A DNA stretch of 64,000 nucleotides from Planomonospora sp. ID82291 (GCF_015711645.1 NZ_JABTEX010000001.1:124001-188000); one strand, 5' to 3'; positions 27,181 through 36,299 are shown, numbered from the stretch's first letter. Numbers and translations: made by a program. Notes: generated by a model not told the origin, from the sequence alone.

Positions 27181-28437
27181 TCAGGCGGTGTACGGCAGGT
27201 GCTTGATGCCGTTGATGAAGTTGGACAGCAGGTAGGAGGGCTCCGCGCTGGAGCGGATCTCCGGCAGCCGGGTGAACAGCTCGCGGTACATCACCGTGAT
27301 CTCCCGGCGGGCCAGGTGGGCGCCCAGGCAGTAGTGGGGCCCGGGACCGCCGAACCCCACGTGCGGGTTGGGCTGGCGGGTGATGTCGAAGGCGTCGGGG
27401 TCGGCGAAGACGGACTCGTCGCGGTTGGCGGAGTTGTAGAAGAGGAGCACCTTGTCGCCCCGCCGGTAGTCCATGCCGTTCATCGAGTGGTCGCGGGTGA
27501 GCGTCCGGCGGAACTGGATCACCGGGGTGGAGTAGCGGACGATCTCCTCCACCGCTCCGGCGATGCGGCCCTCGAAGTCCTCCGTCAGCAGCGCGCGCTG
27601 CTCGGGGTGGTCGGTGAGCAGCTTCAGGCCGTGGGAGATCGCGTTGCGGGTGGTCTCGCTCCCGGCGACCACGAGCAGGATGAAGAACGAGCCGAGCTCC
27701 TGCGGGGTGAGGGACTCCTCCCCGTTGACCAGCAGGCTCGTCAGGTCGCCGGTGGAGCGGCCCCGGCGCTCGCGGCCGAGCCGGGCGGCCAGGTGGTTGA
27801 GCTCGCGGCCGGCGCCCATCAGCTTGACCAGGCCGCGCGCGACGTTCCAGCGCTTGAGCTCGGGCTGGATGCCGGTGTACTCCGGGTCGGAGTTGCCCAG
27901 GATGATGTTGGTGGCGCGCAGCACCCGCTCGTGGGCCCGGGGCGGGATGCCCATCATGTCGCAGATGACCTGGACCGGCAGCCGGGCGGCGATCTGGGTG
28001 ACGAAGTCGCCGGGGCCCTCCGCGATCGCCTCGTCCACGATCCGGGTGGCCGCCCGCTGCAGGTCCTCCTCCATCTTGGCCAGGATCCGTGGGGTGAACG
28101 CCCGCGACACGATGCGCCGCAGCCGCGCGTGCCGGGGGTCGTCCATGTTGATCATCGAGCCGAAGTAGACCGCCAGCCACCGGGGCAGGTCGACGATGCT
28201 GTTGGCCGTCGGCTCGCTGCTGAAGACCCCGGCGTTCCTGCTGGCCTCGGAGACGTCCGCGTGCCGGACCAGGGCGTAGTAGCCGGGCCCGTGGCCGACG
28301 AAGGGGACCTTGTTCTCCCTGACGAACACGGGCCGGTCCCGCTCGCGCAGGCGCTTGAAGGCCGCCATCCGCTCGGTCTGCGGAAGGGCCCAGAACGGGA
28401 TCTCTGACAGGTCGATGTCCGCCGTGTTCACCGTCAT
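27181..28437 (-). CDS. Cytochrome P450, copy 3
   Basis: 418 aa from the ATG at 28437; the frame is open to 28488. Marks: AGSETT in the I-helix (Ser where copies 1 and 2 have Asn), EEIVRY, and FGGPGPHYCLG heme loop. It ends FINGIKHLPYTA. More divergent than copies 1 and 2 are from each other. An inverted repeat CACTT-N5-AAGTG lies 23 bases upstream, so it may be separately controlled. It converges with the plus-strand toxin gene 31 bases away. A lipid or steroid substrate is likely from the adjoining GMC oxidoreductase and acyl-CoA ligase genes. Confidence 0.93.
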   Translation of the reverse strand: MTVNTADIDLSEIPFWALPQTERMAAFKRLRERDRPVFVRENKVPFVGHGPGYYALVRHADVSEASRNAGVFSSEPTANSIVDLPRWLAVYFGSMINMDDPRHARLRRIVSRAFTPRILAKMEEDLQRAATRIVDEAIAEGPGDFVTQIAARLPVQVICDMMGIPPRAHERVLRATNIILGNSDPEYTGIQPELKRWNVARGLVKLMGAGRELNHLAARLGRERRGRSTGDLTSLLVNGEESLTPQELGSFFILLVVAGSETTRNAISHGLKLLTDHPEQRALLTEDFEGRIAGAVEEIVRYSTPVIQFRRTLTRDHSMNGMDYRRGDKVLLFYNSANRDESVFADPDAFDITRQPNPHVGFGGPGPHYCLGAHLARREITVMYRELFTRLPEIRSSAEPSYLLSNFINGIKHLPYTA

Positions 28438-28460
28438 TGCCTCAGAGTTCGGCAAGTACT

Positions 28461-28475
28461 CACTTACGTCAAGTG
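28461..28475. promoter_or_regulatory. Inverted repeat CACTT-N5-AAGTG upstream of P450 copy 3
   Basis: Located 24-38 bases before the ATG at 28437, within an AT-richer pocket; outer ACTC/GAGT bases extend it with a two-base offset. A regulator site is plausible; no regulator gene is next to it. Confidence 0.45.
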
Positions 28476-28561
28476 TGAGTCGCGCCACACCCGCTCACCC
28501 GGACGCCGCCCGGCCCTCATGCGTGCGCCGTCCGCCCCTCACCGGCTCGGCGCAGCGCTCC

Positions 28562-30190
28562 TCACCCGGTCGGCGCAGCGCCGTCCACCCGGCCGGTCAC
28601 CCGATCCGCCGCGACCAGTTCGGCGGCCCTCTCGGCGATCATGACCGTGGGGGCGTGGGTGTGGCCCCGGTTGATGACCGGCATGACCGAGGCGTCGGCG
28701 ACGCGCAGCCCGGCGATCCCCCGGACCCGCAGCGACGGGTCGACGACCGACTCCTCGTCCGCACCCATCCGGCAGGTGCCGACCGGGTGGTAGAGGGTCT
28801 CGCTGCGCTCCCGGATCCAGCGGACGAGCTCCTCGTCGGTCTCCGGCCCCCAGTACGGGGCCATCGGCGGTCCCGCGAACGGCGCGAGGGCCGCGGTGGC
28901 GAACAGCTCCTTGGCCCGGCGCAGCCCGGCCACCTGCCGCCGGACGTCGGCCTCGGCCGTCAGGTAGCCGGGGTCGATCACCACGTCGCGGCCGCTCAGC
29001 GCGATCCGGCCGCGGCTCTCCGGCTGGAGCAGGATCGAGGCGATGGTCAGGCCGTGCCCGGACGGCGGCGTCAGGCCGTGGTCGACGAACGGGCCGGGAG
29101 CGAAGATCAGCTCGATGTCGGGGGCCGGCTCGGCGGGATCGGTGCGGATGAAGGCCACCGCCTCGCCGACGTTGGAGGTGAGCATGCCGCTCCGGCCGAC
29201 CAGGAAGCGGAGCAGGTTCGGCAGCGACTCGGCCCCGGCGAGCGTGACCGGCCGGGGGCACTGCAGGAAGACCCCCGAGGCCAGGTGGTCCTGGAGGTTG
29301 GCGCCCACCTGCGGCAGGTCGCGGAGCGGCTCGACGCCCTCCGCGCGCAGTTCCTCCGCCGGGCCGATGCCGGACAGCATCAGCAGGTGGGGAGAGCCGA
29401 TCGCACCGGCCGACAGGATGACCTCCCGCCGCGCGCGCACCACCGTTCCGCCGGAACCGCCGGAACCGCCGAGGGCACCGGCGCCGTCGGGGGCGCCGGG
29501 GCCGTACTCCACGCCCGTCGCGCGGCCGTTCTCGACGAGCACCCGGCGCGCGTGCGCGTCGGTGACCACGGTGAGGTTGGGCCGCCGGAGGGCGGGCCTG
29601 AGATAGGCGTCGGCGGCGCTCCAGCGGCGACCGCGGTTCTGGGTGACGGGGGTCGGGCAGTATCCCTCGTTGGACGGGCCGTTCAGCTCCTCCAGCCGGG
29701 TGAGCCCGATCTCCCCGCAGGCCGCCAGGAACGCGGCGGTGGTGACGTTGGGGCTGCGCAGCTCGGAGATGTGGATCGGGCCGTCACCGCCGTACACCCC
29801 GCCGCGGTTGCTGCCGACACGCCGCTCGGCCCGCCGGAAGTACGGCAGGACCTCGTCGTAGGACCAGCCCGGCACGTTCCAGCCGTCGTAGTCGGCCCGG
29901 TGCCCGCGGACCCACATCTGGGCGTTGAGCGAGGAGGAGCCGCCGAGCATCCGGCCGCGCGGCCAGTAGAGCTCCCGGTCGGACAGCCCGGCCTGCTTGG
30001 CGGTGGTGAAGTTCCAGTCGCAGGGCGTCTTGAAGAGCTTGGCGAACCCGGCGGGCATGCGGACCTCGAGCCTGGCGTCGGAGCCGCCCGCCTCCAGCAG
30101 GGCGACGCTCACCGACGGGTCCGCCGAGAGCCGGTTCGCCAGGACGCAGCCCGCCGAGCCGGCCCCCACGATCACGTAGTCGTACTCCAT
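28562..30190 (-). CDS. GMC-family FAD-dependent oxidoreductase
   Basis: 542 aa, standard GMC length. Rossmann FAD site YDYVIVGAGSAGCVLANRLS at residues 3-22 and the GMC signature around GRMLGGSSSLNAQMW near residue 85. The C-terminal YHPVGTCRMG contains the catalytic His, and the final INRGHTHAPTVMIAERAAEL is typical of choline-dehydrogenase-like members. They oxidise alcohols (choline, polyethylene glycol, long-chain or sterol alcohols) using FAD. Position after P450s and opposite an acyl-CoA ligase suggests oxidation of a P450-made alcohol; this is inference. It is divergent from the ligase across a perfect palindrome. Confidence 0.93.
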   Translation of the reverse strand: MEYDYVIVGAGSAGCVLANRLSADPSVSVALLEAGGSDARLEVRMPAGFAKLFKTPCDWNFTTAKQAGLSDRELYWPRGRMLGGSSSLNAQMWVRGHRADYDGWNVPGWSYDEVLPYFRRAERRVGSNRGGVYGGDGPIHISELRSPNVTTAAFLAACGEIGLTRLEELNGPSNEGYCPTPVTQNRGRRWSAADAYLRPALRRPNLTVVTDAHARRVLVENGRATGVEYGPGAPDGAGALGGSGGSGGTVVRARREVILSAGAIGSPHLLMLSGIGPAEELRAEGVEPLRDLPQVGANLQDHLASGVFLQCPRPVTLAGAESLPNLLRFLVGRSGMLTSNVGEAVAFIRTDPAEPAPDIELIFAPGPFVDHGLTPPSGHGLTIASILLQPESRGRIALSGRDVVIDPGYLTAEADVRRQVAGLRRAKELFATAALAPFAGPPMAPYWGPETDEELVRWIRERSETLYHPVGTCRMGADEESVVDPSLRVRGIAGLRVADASVMPVINRGHTHAPTVMIAERAAELVAADRVTGRVDGAAPTG

Positions 30191-30293
30191 GCGCGCTGCC
30201 CCTTCTTCCTCCGGACGGACGGCTCGCCTCCCCGTAAGCGGGCTCTTACCTGCATACGCTCCGGATCTTCACCCGTCAATTCGTAACCTCCCT

Positions 30294-30309
30294 TACCTAC
30301 CGGTAGGTA
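30294..30309. promoter_or_regulatory. Perfect 16-bp palindrome TACCTACCGGTAGGTA: TetR-type operator
   Basis: Lies in the 174-bp gap between the divergent GMC oxidoreductase and acyl-CoA ligase genes, 55 bases before the ligase ATG. Its form is that of TetR-family operators. No TetR gene is in this window, so the repressor is encoded elsewhere. Confidence 0.75.
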
Positions 30310-30364
30310 TGCTCTGCCTGCCAGGATGAACGGGCCAGAGCTTGTCCGGAGGAGGATCCCACCC

Positions 30365-31900
30365 ATGCTCAACCTGTCGATCGTGCTGGAGGACAGCGCC
30401 CGGGAGTGCCCCGACCGCACCGCCGTGGTCTACGGAGACCTGCGGCTGCCGTACTCCCTGGTCAACACCGTCGCGAACCAGGTTGCCAACCTGCTCGTCT
30501 CGCGCGGGATCGGCAAGGGCGACAAGGTCGCACTCGCCTGCCCGAACCTGCCCTACTTCCCGTTCGTGTACTTCGGGATCCTCAAGGCCGGGGCGACCGT
30601 CGTGCCGCTCAACGTCCTGCTGCAGGCCCCGGAGATCACCTACCACCTGCAGGACTCCGAGGCCAAGGCGCTCTTCTGCTTCGAGGGGCTGCCGGACCTG
30701 CCGCTGGGCGAGCGCGGCCGGCAGGGCTTCGAGGGCGCGGAGGGCACCGAGCACTTCTTCGTGCTGCCCGCCACCGCCTTCGCCACCGAGTCGGCGCACG
30801 GCGAGACGATCTGGGCGGCGCTGGAGGGCGTCTCCGGCGAGTTCGAGACGGCGCAGACCGCGCCCGACGACACCGCCGTCATCCTCTACACCAGCGGGAC
30901 CACCGGCCGCCCCAAGGGCGCCGAGCTGACCCACATGAACATGCTGATGAACGCCATGGTCTCGGACGAGATGTACCCGCGCGCCGAGGGCGGCGACGCT
31001 TACCTCGCGGTGCTGCCGCTCTTCCACTCCTTCGGCCAGACCGTCGTCATGAACGCCGGGTTCCGCCGCCGCGCCACCCTCGTCCTCCTGCCGCGCTTCG
31101 AGCCCGGCGCCGCGCTGGAGCTGATGCGCAAGGAGAACGTCACCCTGTTCGCGGGTGTGCCGACCATGTACTGGGGCATGCTGACGAAGATCCACGCCGA
31201 CGGCGACGAGGTGCCCGCCTCCCTCACCACCGCCGTGGCGGGCGGCGCGTCCTCTCCCGTGGAGGTCCTCAAGGACTTCGAGGCCACCTTCGGCATCGGC
31301 ATCCTGGAGGGCTACGGCCTGTCGGAGACCTCCCCGGTGGCCAGCTTCAACCAGCTCGGCAGGCCCACCAAGCCCGGCACCATCGGCACCCCGATCTGGG
31401 GCGTGGAGATGAAGCTGGTCGACAGCCAGTGGAACACGGTCGAGGGCGAGGGCCCGGGTGAGATCGCGATCCGCGGCCACAACGTGATGAAGGGCTACTA
31501 CAACCGGCCCGAGGCGACCGCCGAGGTCATGAAGGACGGCTGGTTCCGCACCGGCGACATCGCCACCCGGGACGCCGACGGCTACTACACGATCGTCGAC
31601 CGGGCCAAGGACATGATCATCCGGGGCGGCTTCAACGTCTACCCGCGCGAGATCGAAGAGGTCCTGATGACCCACCCCGAGGTCTCCCTGGCCGCGGTGG
31701 TCGGCGTCCCGCACGACTCGCACGGCGAGGAGGTCAAGGCGTACGTCATCCGCACGCCCGGCGCCGGTCTCACCGAGGAGCGGCTCATCTCCTGGTGCAA
31801 GGAGACCATGGCGGCCTACAAGTACCCGCGCGTCGTCGAGTTCCGCGACGCGCTGCCGATGACCGCCACCGGCAAGATCCTCAAGCGCGAACTCCGCTAG
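30365..31900 (+). CDS. Long-chain fatty acid-CoA ligase
   Basis: 511 aa from ATG 30365, which follows GGAGGAGG; the frame opens 39 bases earlier without a better site. ANL superfamily: AMP-binding P-loop TSGTTGRPKGAELTH near residue 180, GYGLSETSP, and DWFRTGD-like GWFRTGDIATRD followed by the C-terminal catalytic lysine in TATGKILKREL. It activates a fatty acid to acyl-CoA via acyl-AMP. The length and motifs fit FadD-type enzymes without a membrane tail. The palindrome at 30294-30309 should control it together with the GMC gene. Works with the adjacent oxidoreductases in lipid breakdown by inference. Confidence 0.93.
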   Translation: MLNLSIVLEDSARECPDRTAVVYGDLRLPYSLVNTVANQVANLLVSRGIGKGDKVALACPNLPYFPFVYFGILKAGATVVPLNVLLQAPEITYHLQDSEAKALFCFEGLPDLPLGERGRQGFEGAEGTEHFFVLPATAFATESAHGETIWAALEGVSGEFETAQTAPDDTAVILYTSGTTGRPKGAELTHMNMLMNAMVSDEMYPRAEGGDAYLAVLPLFHSFGQTVVMNAGFRRRATLVLLPRFEPGAALELMRKENVTLFAGVPTMYWGMLTKIHADGDEVPASLTTAVAGGASSPVEVLKDFEATFGIGILEGYGLSETSPVASFNQLGRPTKPGTIGTPIWGVEMKLVDSQWNTVEGEGPGEIAIRGHNVMKGYYNRPEATAEVMKDGWFRTGDIATRDADGYYTIVDRAKDMIIRGGFNVYPREIEEVLMTHPEVSLAAVVGVPHDSHGEEVKAYVIRTPGAGLTEERLISWCKETMAAYKYPRVVEFRDALPMTATGKILKRELR

Positions 31901-31910
31901 CCCGCGCTCC

Positions 31911-31950
31911 GCGGAGCCCCCGGATCCCCGTCGGGATGCGGGGGCTCCGC
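31911..31950 (+). terminator. Strong hairpin after acyl-CoA ligase gene
   Basis: GCGGAGCCCCCG (31911-31922) pairs with CGGGGGCTCCGC (31939-31950); an inner ATCCC/GGGAT stem extends it. It starts 11 bases after the stop. Confidence 0.85.
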
Positions 31951-32061
31951 ACGTCCGGGGACGGTTCCCGCCCCGACCCGGCGGATCCCGGGCGGAGGGT
32001 GTTCCCGGACGTGCGGGCCGGAATCCCTCAGGTCCCGGCCCGCCGTGCCGACAGGACGGAT

Positions 32062-33516
32062 ATGACGGTCGGGAAGACAGGCCTTTTCCTCATGGCGGCG
32101 GTCGCCGCCTCGGCGGTGACCGCCGCCACCTACGCGTCGACGGTGGGTCAAATCCTCTACTTCGCCGTGTACGGCGTGGTCTGCGTCCTGGCCTGGTGGG
32201 CGGCGCTGCGCTCCGGGACGGGCGCCGCCCGGCGGCCGTGGCTGCTCGTCGCGCTCGCCCAGACGCTCTGGCTGACCGGTGACGTGATCGAGCTGGTGTT
32301 CTTCCTCACGGGGGAGGTGCCCGCGGTCGGGGTCAGCGACGTCCTGTGGCTCGGCGGCTACCCCCTCATCGCCGCGGCCCTGATCGTGATGGCCCGTCAC
32401 CGGGCGCCCGGCAGGCTCCGCGCCGGCGCGCTCGACGCGCTGACCCTCACCACCGTGGCGGCCCTGGCCTCCTGGCAGTTCCTGATCGAGCCCCTCTTCG
32501 GCGGCGGGTACAGCCCCGCCGAGACGATCGTGCCCGCCCTCTACCCGGTCGGCGACATCGTGCTGCTGGCGGCCGCCCTGTTCCTCGTCCTGTCCCCGGG
32601 CGAGCGCGGCACCCCGACCTACCTGCTGCTCGCCGCCGTCTTCACCTACCTGGCCGTCGACCTCGGCTACAACCTGCTGCCCTACGTGCTCGACTACTCC
32701 TACGTGGAGCGGCTCGGGGCCGGGCTGCTGCTCGGCCACGCGGTGCTCGTCGCGGCCATGCTGCATCCCGCCCACGCCGAGCTGACCCGTCCCGGCTCCC
32801 GTATGGGCACCCTGCACCCGGCGCGGGTCCTCTTCCTGGGTCTGGCGCTGCTGGGCACGCCCGCCCTGGCCCTGCGGCACTCCGGCTTCAGCGGCGAGGA
32901 GGTGGCGCTCATCCTGGCCGGCGCGGGCTGCGCGGCCTTCGTGCTGACCCGGTTCACCGTGGCGGTCCGCGAGCAGGAGCGGCTGCAGGCCCAGATGGCC
33001 TACCAGGCGCACCACGACCCGCTGACCGGGCTGGCCAACCGGACCGTGCTGCACGACACCCTGGAACGGGTCGTACGGACGCCCGGCGCCGGCGTGGCGG
33101 TGCTCTACGTCGACCTCGACGGGTTCAAGGCCGTCAACGACGCCCACGGTCACGAGGCGGGCGACGCCGTGCTCGGCGCGGTCGCCGAGCGCCTGTCCGC
33201 CTCGGTGCGCAGCGGCGACCTGGTCGCCCGGCTCGGCGGCGACGAGTTCGTCCTGCTCTGTCCGGGGGCCTCGCACGACGACGCCGTGCACCTGGCCGAA
33301 CGCATCCTGCACGAGGTCTCCGCACCGGTGCCGTTCCGGGGACGCGAGCTCTCCGTCGGAGCCAGCGTCGGCATCGCCGCCTCCACGGGCGAGGACTCCG
33401 GGAACGCCGCGGTGGGGATCCTGCGCGCGGCCGACACCGCGATGTACTCGGCCAAGCGCCTCGGCAGGGGCCGCTGGGTCACGGCCGGCTCCACCGATCC
33501 GCTCATGACCGCCTGA
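32062..33516 (+). CDS. Membrane-bound diguanylate cyclase (GGDEF)
   Basis: 484 aa from ATG 32062, with AGGACGG upstream. Residues 1-310 hold about nine hydrophobic segments forming a membrane sensor domain. A short helix (FTVAVREQERLQAQMAYQA) leads to the GGDEF domain at about 325-475. The active-site GGDEF is intact, and five residues before it lies the inhibitory site RxxD (RSGDLVARLGGDEF), so both synthesis of cyclic-di-GMP and product inhibition are expected. No EAL domain. In actinomycetes cyclic-di-GMP controls development and antibiotic timing. The gene stands alone. Confidence 0.92.
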   Translation: MTVGKTGLFLMAAVAASAVTAATYASTVGQILYFAVYGVVCVLAWWAALRSGTGAARRPWLLVALAQTLWLTGDVIELVFFLTGEVPAVGVSDVLWLGGYPLIAAALIVMARHRAPGRLRAGALDALTLTTVAALASWQFLIEPLFGGGYSPAETIVPALYPVGDIVLLAAALFLVLSPGERGTPTYLLLAAVFTYLAVDLGYNLLPYVLDYSYVERLGAGLLLGHAVLVAAMLHPAHAELTRPGSRMGTLHPARVLFLGLALLGTPALALRHSGFSGEEVALILAGAGCAAFVLTRFTVAVREQERLQAQMAYQAHHDPLTGLANRTVLHDTLERVVRTPGAGVAVLYVDLDGFKAVNDAHGHEAGDAVLGAVAERLSASVRSGDLVARLGGDEFVLLCPGASHDDAVHLAERILHEVSAPVPFRGRELSVGASVGIAASTGEDSGNAAVGILRAADTAMYSAKRLGRGRWVTAGSTDPLMTA

Positions 33517-33565
33517 CGTCCGGAGCATCCTCGCCCGCGACCGGCCGAACGGCGGGCCCGTCGCC

Positions 33566-33622
33566 CCGCTCTGCGCCGCGGGGAACACGGCCATCCCGCT
33601 CTGCGCCGCGGGGAACGCGGCC
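33566..33622. repeat. Two tandem 30-bp repeats between GGDEF gene and tmsB
   Basis: The unit beginning CCGCTCTGCGCCGCGGGGAA occurs at 33566 and 33596 with two or three differences. It lies between convergent genes; a role in termination is possible but no clean stem was found. Confidence 0.6.
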
Positions 33623-33657
33623 GTCCCGTCCGGACGCGCCGCGCTCCCCGCGCCCGG

Positions 33658-34917
33658 TCAGGGCCAGTCGCGCGCCGGGCGGAGCGGCATGCGGGCGCTG
33701 CCCGCGGAGTCGAGCCGGGTGGCCAGCACCTGGTGGAGCTGGATCTTGTTGCGCTCGAAGCCGACCACGCAGCCGGCCATGTAGAGCCGCCAGACCCGGG
33801 CCCTGCCCCGCCCCACCTCCCGGACGGCCTCGGTCCAGTGGTCGTCGAGGTTGGCGGACCAGTGGCGGAGCGTCCGGGCGTAGTGCTCGCGCAGGTTCTC
33901 CTCGTGCCGGATCTCGAAGCCGACGTCCTCCATCTCCCGGATCAGGGTCCCCACCGACTCCAGTTCCCCGTCGGGGAAGACGTAGCGGTTGATGAACCCG
34001 CCGGCGTTGATCGTCTTCTCCCTGCCCGTGGGCCGGGTGATGCAGTGGTTGAGCAGGCGCCCGCCCGGCAGGAGCCTGCCGTACAGGAACCGGAAGTAGA
34101 ACGGCAGCTGGTCCCTGCCGATGTGCTCGGTCAGGCCGATCGAGCTGACCGCGTCGAACCCGGTCTCCCTGACGTCGCGGTAGTCGCAGTGCCGGATCTC
34201 GACCAGGTCGCCGAGCCCGGCCTCGGCGACGGCCTTCTGGCCCCACTCGGCCTGCTGCCGGGAGAGGGTGACGGCCAGCACCTTGACGCCGTACTCGCGG
34301 GCGGCGTGCATGGCCATGCCGCCCCAGCCGCAGCCCACGTCCAGCAACCGCATCCCGGGCGCCAGGCCCAGCTTCCTGGCGACCAGGTCGAACTTGGCGG
34401 ACTGCGCCTCCTCCAGGGAGGCCTCCGCGGCGGGGAAGACCGCGCAGGTGTAGGCCATGGAGGGGCCGAGCACCCACTCGTAGAAGGTGTTGGACACGTC
34501 GTAGTGGTGGTGGATCACCTCGGCGTCCCGCCGCCTGGCGTGCCGGCTGCCGAGCCTGGCCATCATGCTGCGCCGTACCTCCTGGGCGGGGGGCGGCAGC
34601 CACATCGTCAGGGGCCTGACGCCCAGGGCCCGGATGGCGGCGAGCTTCTCGGCGACCGTGAGGTCGTCGACGGTCAGCGACCACATCCGCGACAGCAGGG
34701 TGTACATGTCCCCGTGCACGTCGAGGTGGCCCGACACGTACGCCCGGGCGAGGCCGAGCTCACCGGGCGCCTGTGCCAGGTAGGCCACCGCGATGGGGGA
34801 TTTCACCTCCAGCGTGACGTCCGCGTCGGAGGGACCGGCCTTGCTGCCGTCGTAGGCGGCGAAACCGATGCCCGCCTCGGGGCCGACGACCTTCTCGAAG
34901 ATCTCCGCGAGCCTCAC
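33658..34917 (-). CDS. tmsB: SAM-dependent fatty acid methyltransferase (TmsB/BfaB-type, CFA synthase family)
   Basis: 419 aa from a GTG at 34917; GGGAGG lies nine or ten bases upstream. The frame runs on to 35733 but overlaps the preceding gene there. Cyclopropane-fatty-acid-synthase fold: N-terminal domain 1-150, then HHHYDVSNTFYEWVLG, SAM loop LLDVGCGWGGMAMHAA and SSIGLTEHIG. In actinobacteria, a CFA-like methyltransferase next to an FAD oxidase makes 10-methyl-branched (tuberculostearic-type) acids: it adds a methylene at C10 of oleoyl-phospholipid, which the partner reduces. The partner gene lies 14 bases upstream here, which favours this over plain cyclopropane synthesis. Confidence 0.85.
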   Translation of the reverse strand: MRLAEIFEKVVGPEAGIGFAAYDGSKAGPSDADVTLEVKSPIAVAYLAQAPGELGLARAYVSGHLDVHGDMYTLLSRMWSLTVDDLTVAEKLAAIRALGVRPLTMWLPPPAQEVRRSMMARLGSRHARRRDAEVIHHHYDVSNTFYEWVLGPSMAYTCAVFPAAEASLEEAQSAKFDLVARKLGLAPGMRLLDVGCGWGGMAMHAAREYGVKVLAVTLSRQQAEWGQKAVAEAGLGDLVEIRHCDYRDVRETGFDAVSSIGLTEHIGRDQLPFYFRFLYGRLLPGGRLLNHCITRPTGREKTINAGGFINRYVFPDGELESVGTLIREMEDVGFEIRHEENLREHYARTLRHWSANLDDHWTEAVREVGRGRARVWRLYMAGCVVGFERNKIQLHQVLATRLDSAGSARMPLRPARDWP

Positions 34918-34931
34918 AGAAGCAAACCTCC

Positions 34932-36299
34932 CTAGCGCCCCCGTACGCACTTGTCGTAGAGATCGAGCAACCGGCCGCCCGGGTCGTACGCCCGTTTGAC
35001 CGGCCAGTAGGCGTCCCCGTTGTAGAGGCGCCAGAATTCGTCCCGGGGGTAGAACGACGTGGAGTACAGGGACTTGTGACCTTCGAGCGCGTGCACCTCG
35101 TGCTCGATCAGCCGGTTGTGGTAGCCGTCGAACCGCCCCCGGGGCAGCGGGACGACCCCCCAGAAACCGAAGTTCACGTACAGCCGTCCGGGCTCCAGCG
35201 GATAGAGCGGCCACTCCTGCGCCGACCTGAGCGGGCACATCCAGACCGGTGCCATGCCGACCTTGTCGTGGAAGAACTCCAGGAAGTCGGCGCCGCGCTC
35301 GACGGGCACCTCGATGTCCTGGATGACCGACTCCTGCGCGGGCCGGCCCCGCCAGCGGTCCAGCCGGGCGGTCACGCCGTACCTGCGGTCGAGGCCGACG
35401 AGCCTGCGGTAGACGTCGGACCGCATCCACCGGCGCGGCATCAGCGAGCGCACCCGCGGATCCTGCACCCCGAAGGCCCGCGAGCACCAGAACCAGTCGG
35501 TGTCCCAGCGCCACAGGTAGTCGCGGACGGTCAGCCAGTCGCGGGTCCTGGTCCTGATCGACCGGTAGTAGATCCGCATGCCGGTGTAGTCGGAGACGTA
35601 CGGCGCGCGCTCGGCGAACCGGCCGAGGGTGATGTAGAGCTCGTCGGGGGCGAAGGAGGTGCCGTCCACGAAGTCGACCGGCTCGCCGTCGTACTCGCCC
35701 CGCTCGCAGATCTCGTTCATGGCGAGCATGCACTTGTGCGCGTCGGTGAACTCCAGGTGCGTCAGCCGGACGTACGGCCGGACCGGCTTGAGCCGGATCC
35801 GGATCCGCAGCGCGTAGCCGAGCGTGCCGTAGGAGTTGGGGAACGCGCGGAACAGTTCGCGGTGCTCGTTGTCGGCGCGGGCGACGACGACGCGCCCGTC
35901 ACCGGTGAGGATCTCCAGCTCCTCGACCGACTCGTGCGGCAGGCCGTCCCGGAAGCTGGTGGACTCGATGCCGAGGCCGGTCACCGCGCCGCCGAGCGTG
36001 ATGGTCTTGAGCTGGGGCACGACGTACGGCATGAGCCCGTGCGGGAGCGTGGCGTCGACGAGGTGCTCGTAGGTCGTCATCCCCTGGACCTCGGCGGTCA
36101 TCGCGACCGGGTCGACCTCGATGACCCGGTCCAGGTCCCTGGCGGAGAGCCGGGCCGCGCGGGCGCCGTCGCGGAACCGGAAGAGGTTCGTGGTGGCCTT
36201 GGCCAGCCGGGGCGCGGTCCCGGAGGGGATCGCCGCGTAGGACTCCCTGATCTGCTCGACCGCCCGCCGGTGCGCCGACATAGGTGTCGTGGGCGTCAC
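34932..36299 (-). CDS. tmsA: FAD-binding oxidoreductase, 10-methylene fatty acyl reductase (TmsA/BfaA-type)
   Basis: 455 aa from a GTG at 36299; an ATG at 36281 is the alternative. FAD_binding_4 domain near the N-terminus (PQLKTITLGGAVTGLGIEST is the FAD-binding block at about 95-115) and a long C-terminal domain of the family that includes DWCR24-like and UfaA-neighbour proteins. With tmsB 14 bases downstream it forms the known two-gene unit for 10-methyl-branched fatty acids, reducing the 10-methylene intermediate. 10-methyl C17 and C18 acids are common in Streptosporangiaceae membranes, consistent with the organism guess. Assignment rests on pairing and domain type. Confidence 0.85.
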   Translation of the reverse strand: MTPTTPMSAHRRAVEQIRESYAAIPSGTAPRLAKATTNLFRFRDGARAARLSARDLDRVIEVDPVAMTAEVQGMTTYEHLVDATLPHGLMPYVVPQLKTITLGGAVTGLGIESTSFRDGLPHESVEELEILTGDGRVVVARADNEHRELFRAFPNSYGTLGYALRIRIRLKPVRPYVRLTHLEFTDAHKCMLAMNEICERGEYDGEPVDFVDGTSFAPDELYITLGRFAERAPYVSDYTGMRIYYRSIRTRTRDWLTVRDYLWRWDTDWFWCSRAFGVQDPRVRSLMPRRWMRSDVYRRLVGLDRRYGVTARLDRWRGRPAQESVIQDIEVPVERGADFLEFFHDKVGMAPVWMCPLRSAQEWPLYPLEPGRLYVNFGFWGVVPLPRGRFDGYHNRLIEHEVHALEGHKSLYSTSFYPRDEFWRLYNGDAYWPVKRAYDPGGRLLDLYDKCVRGR

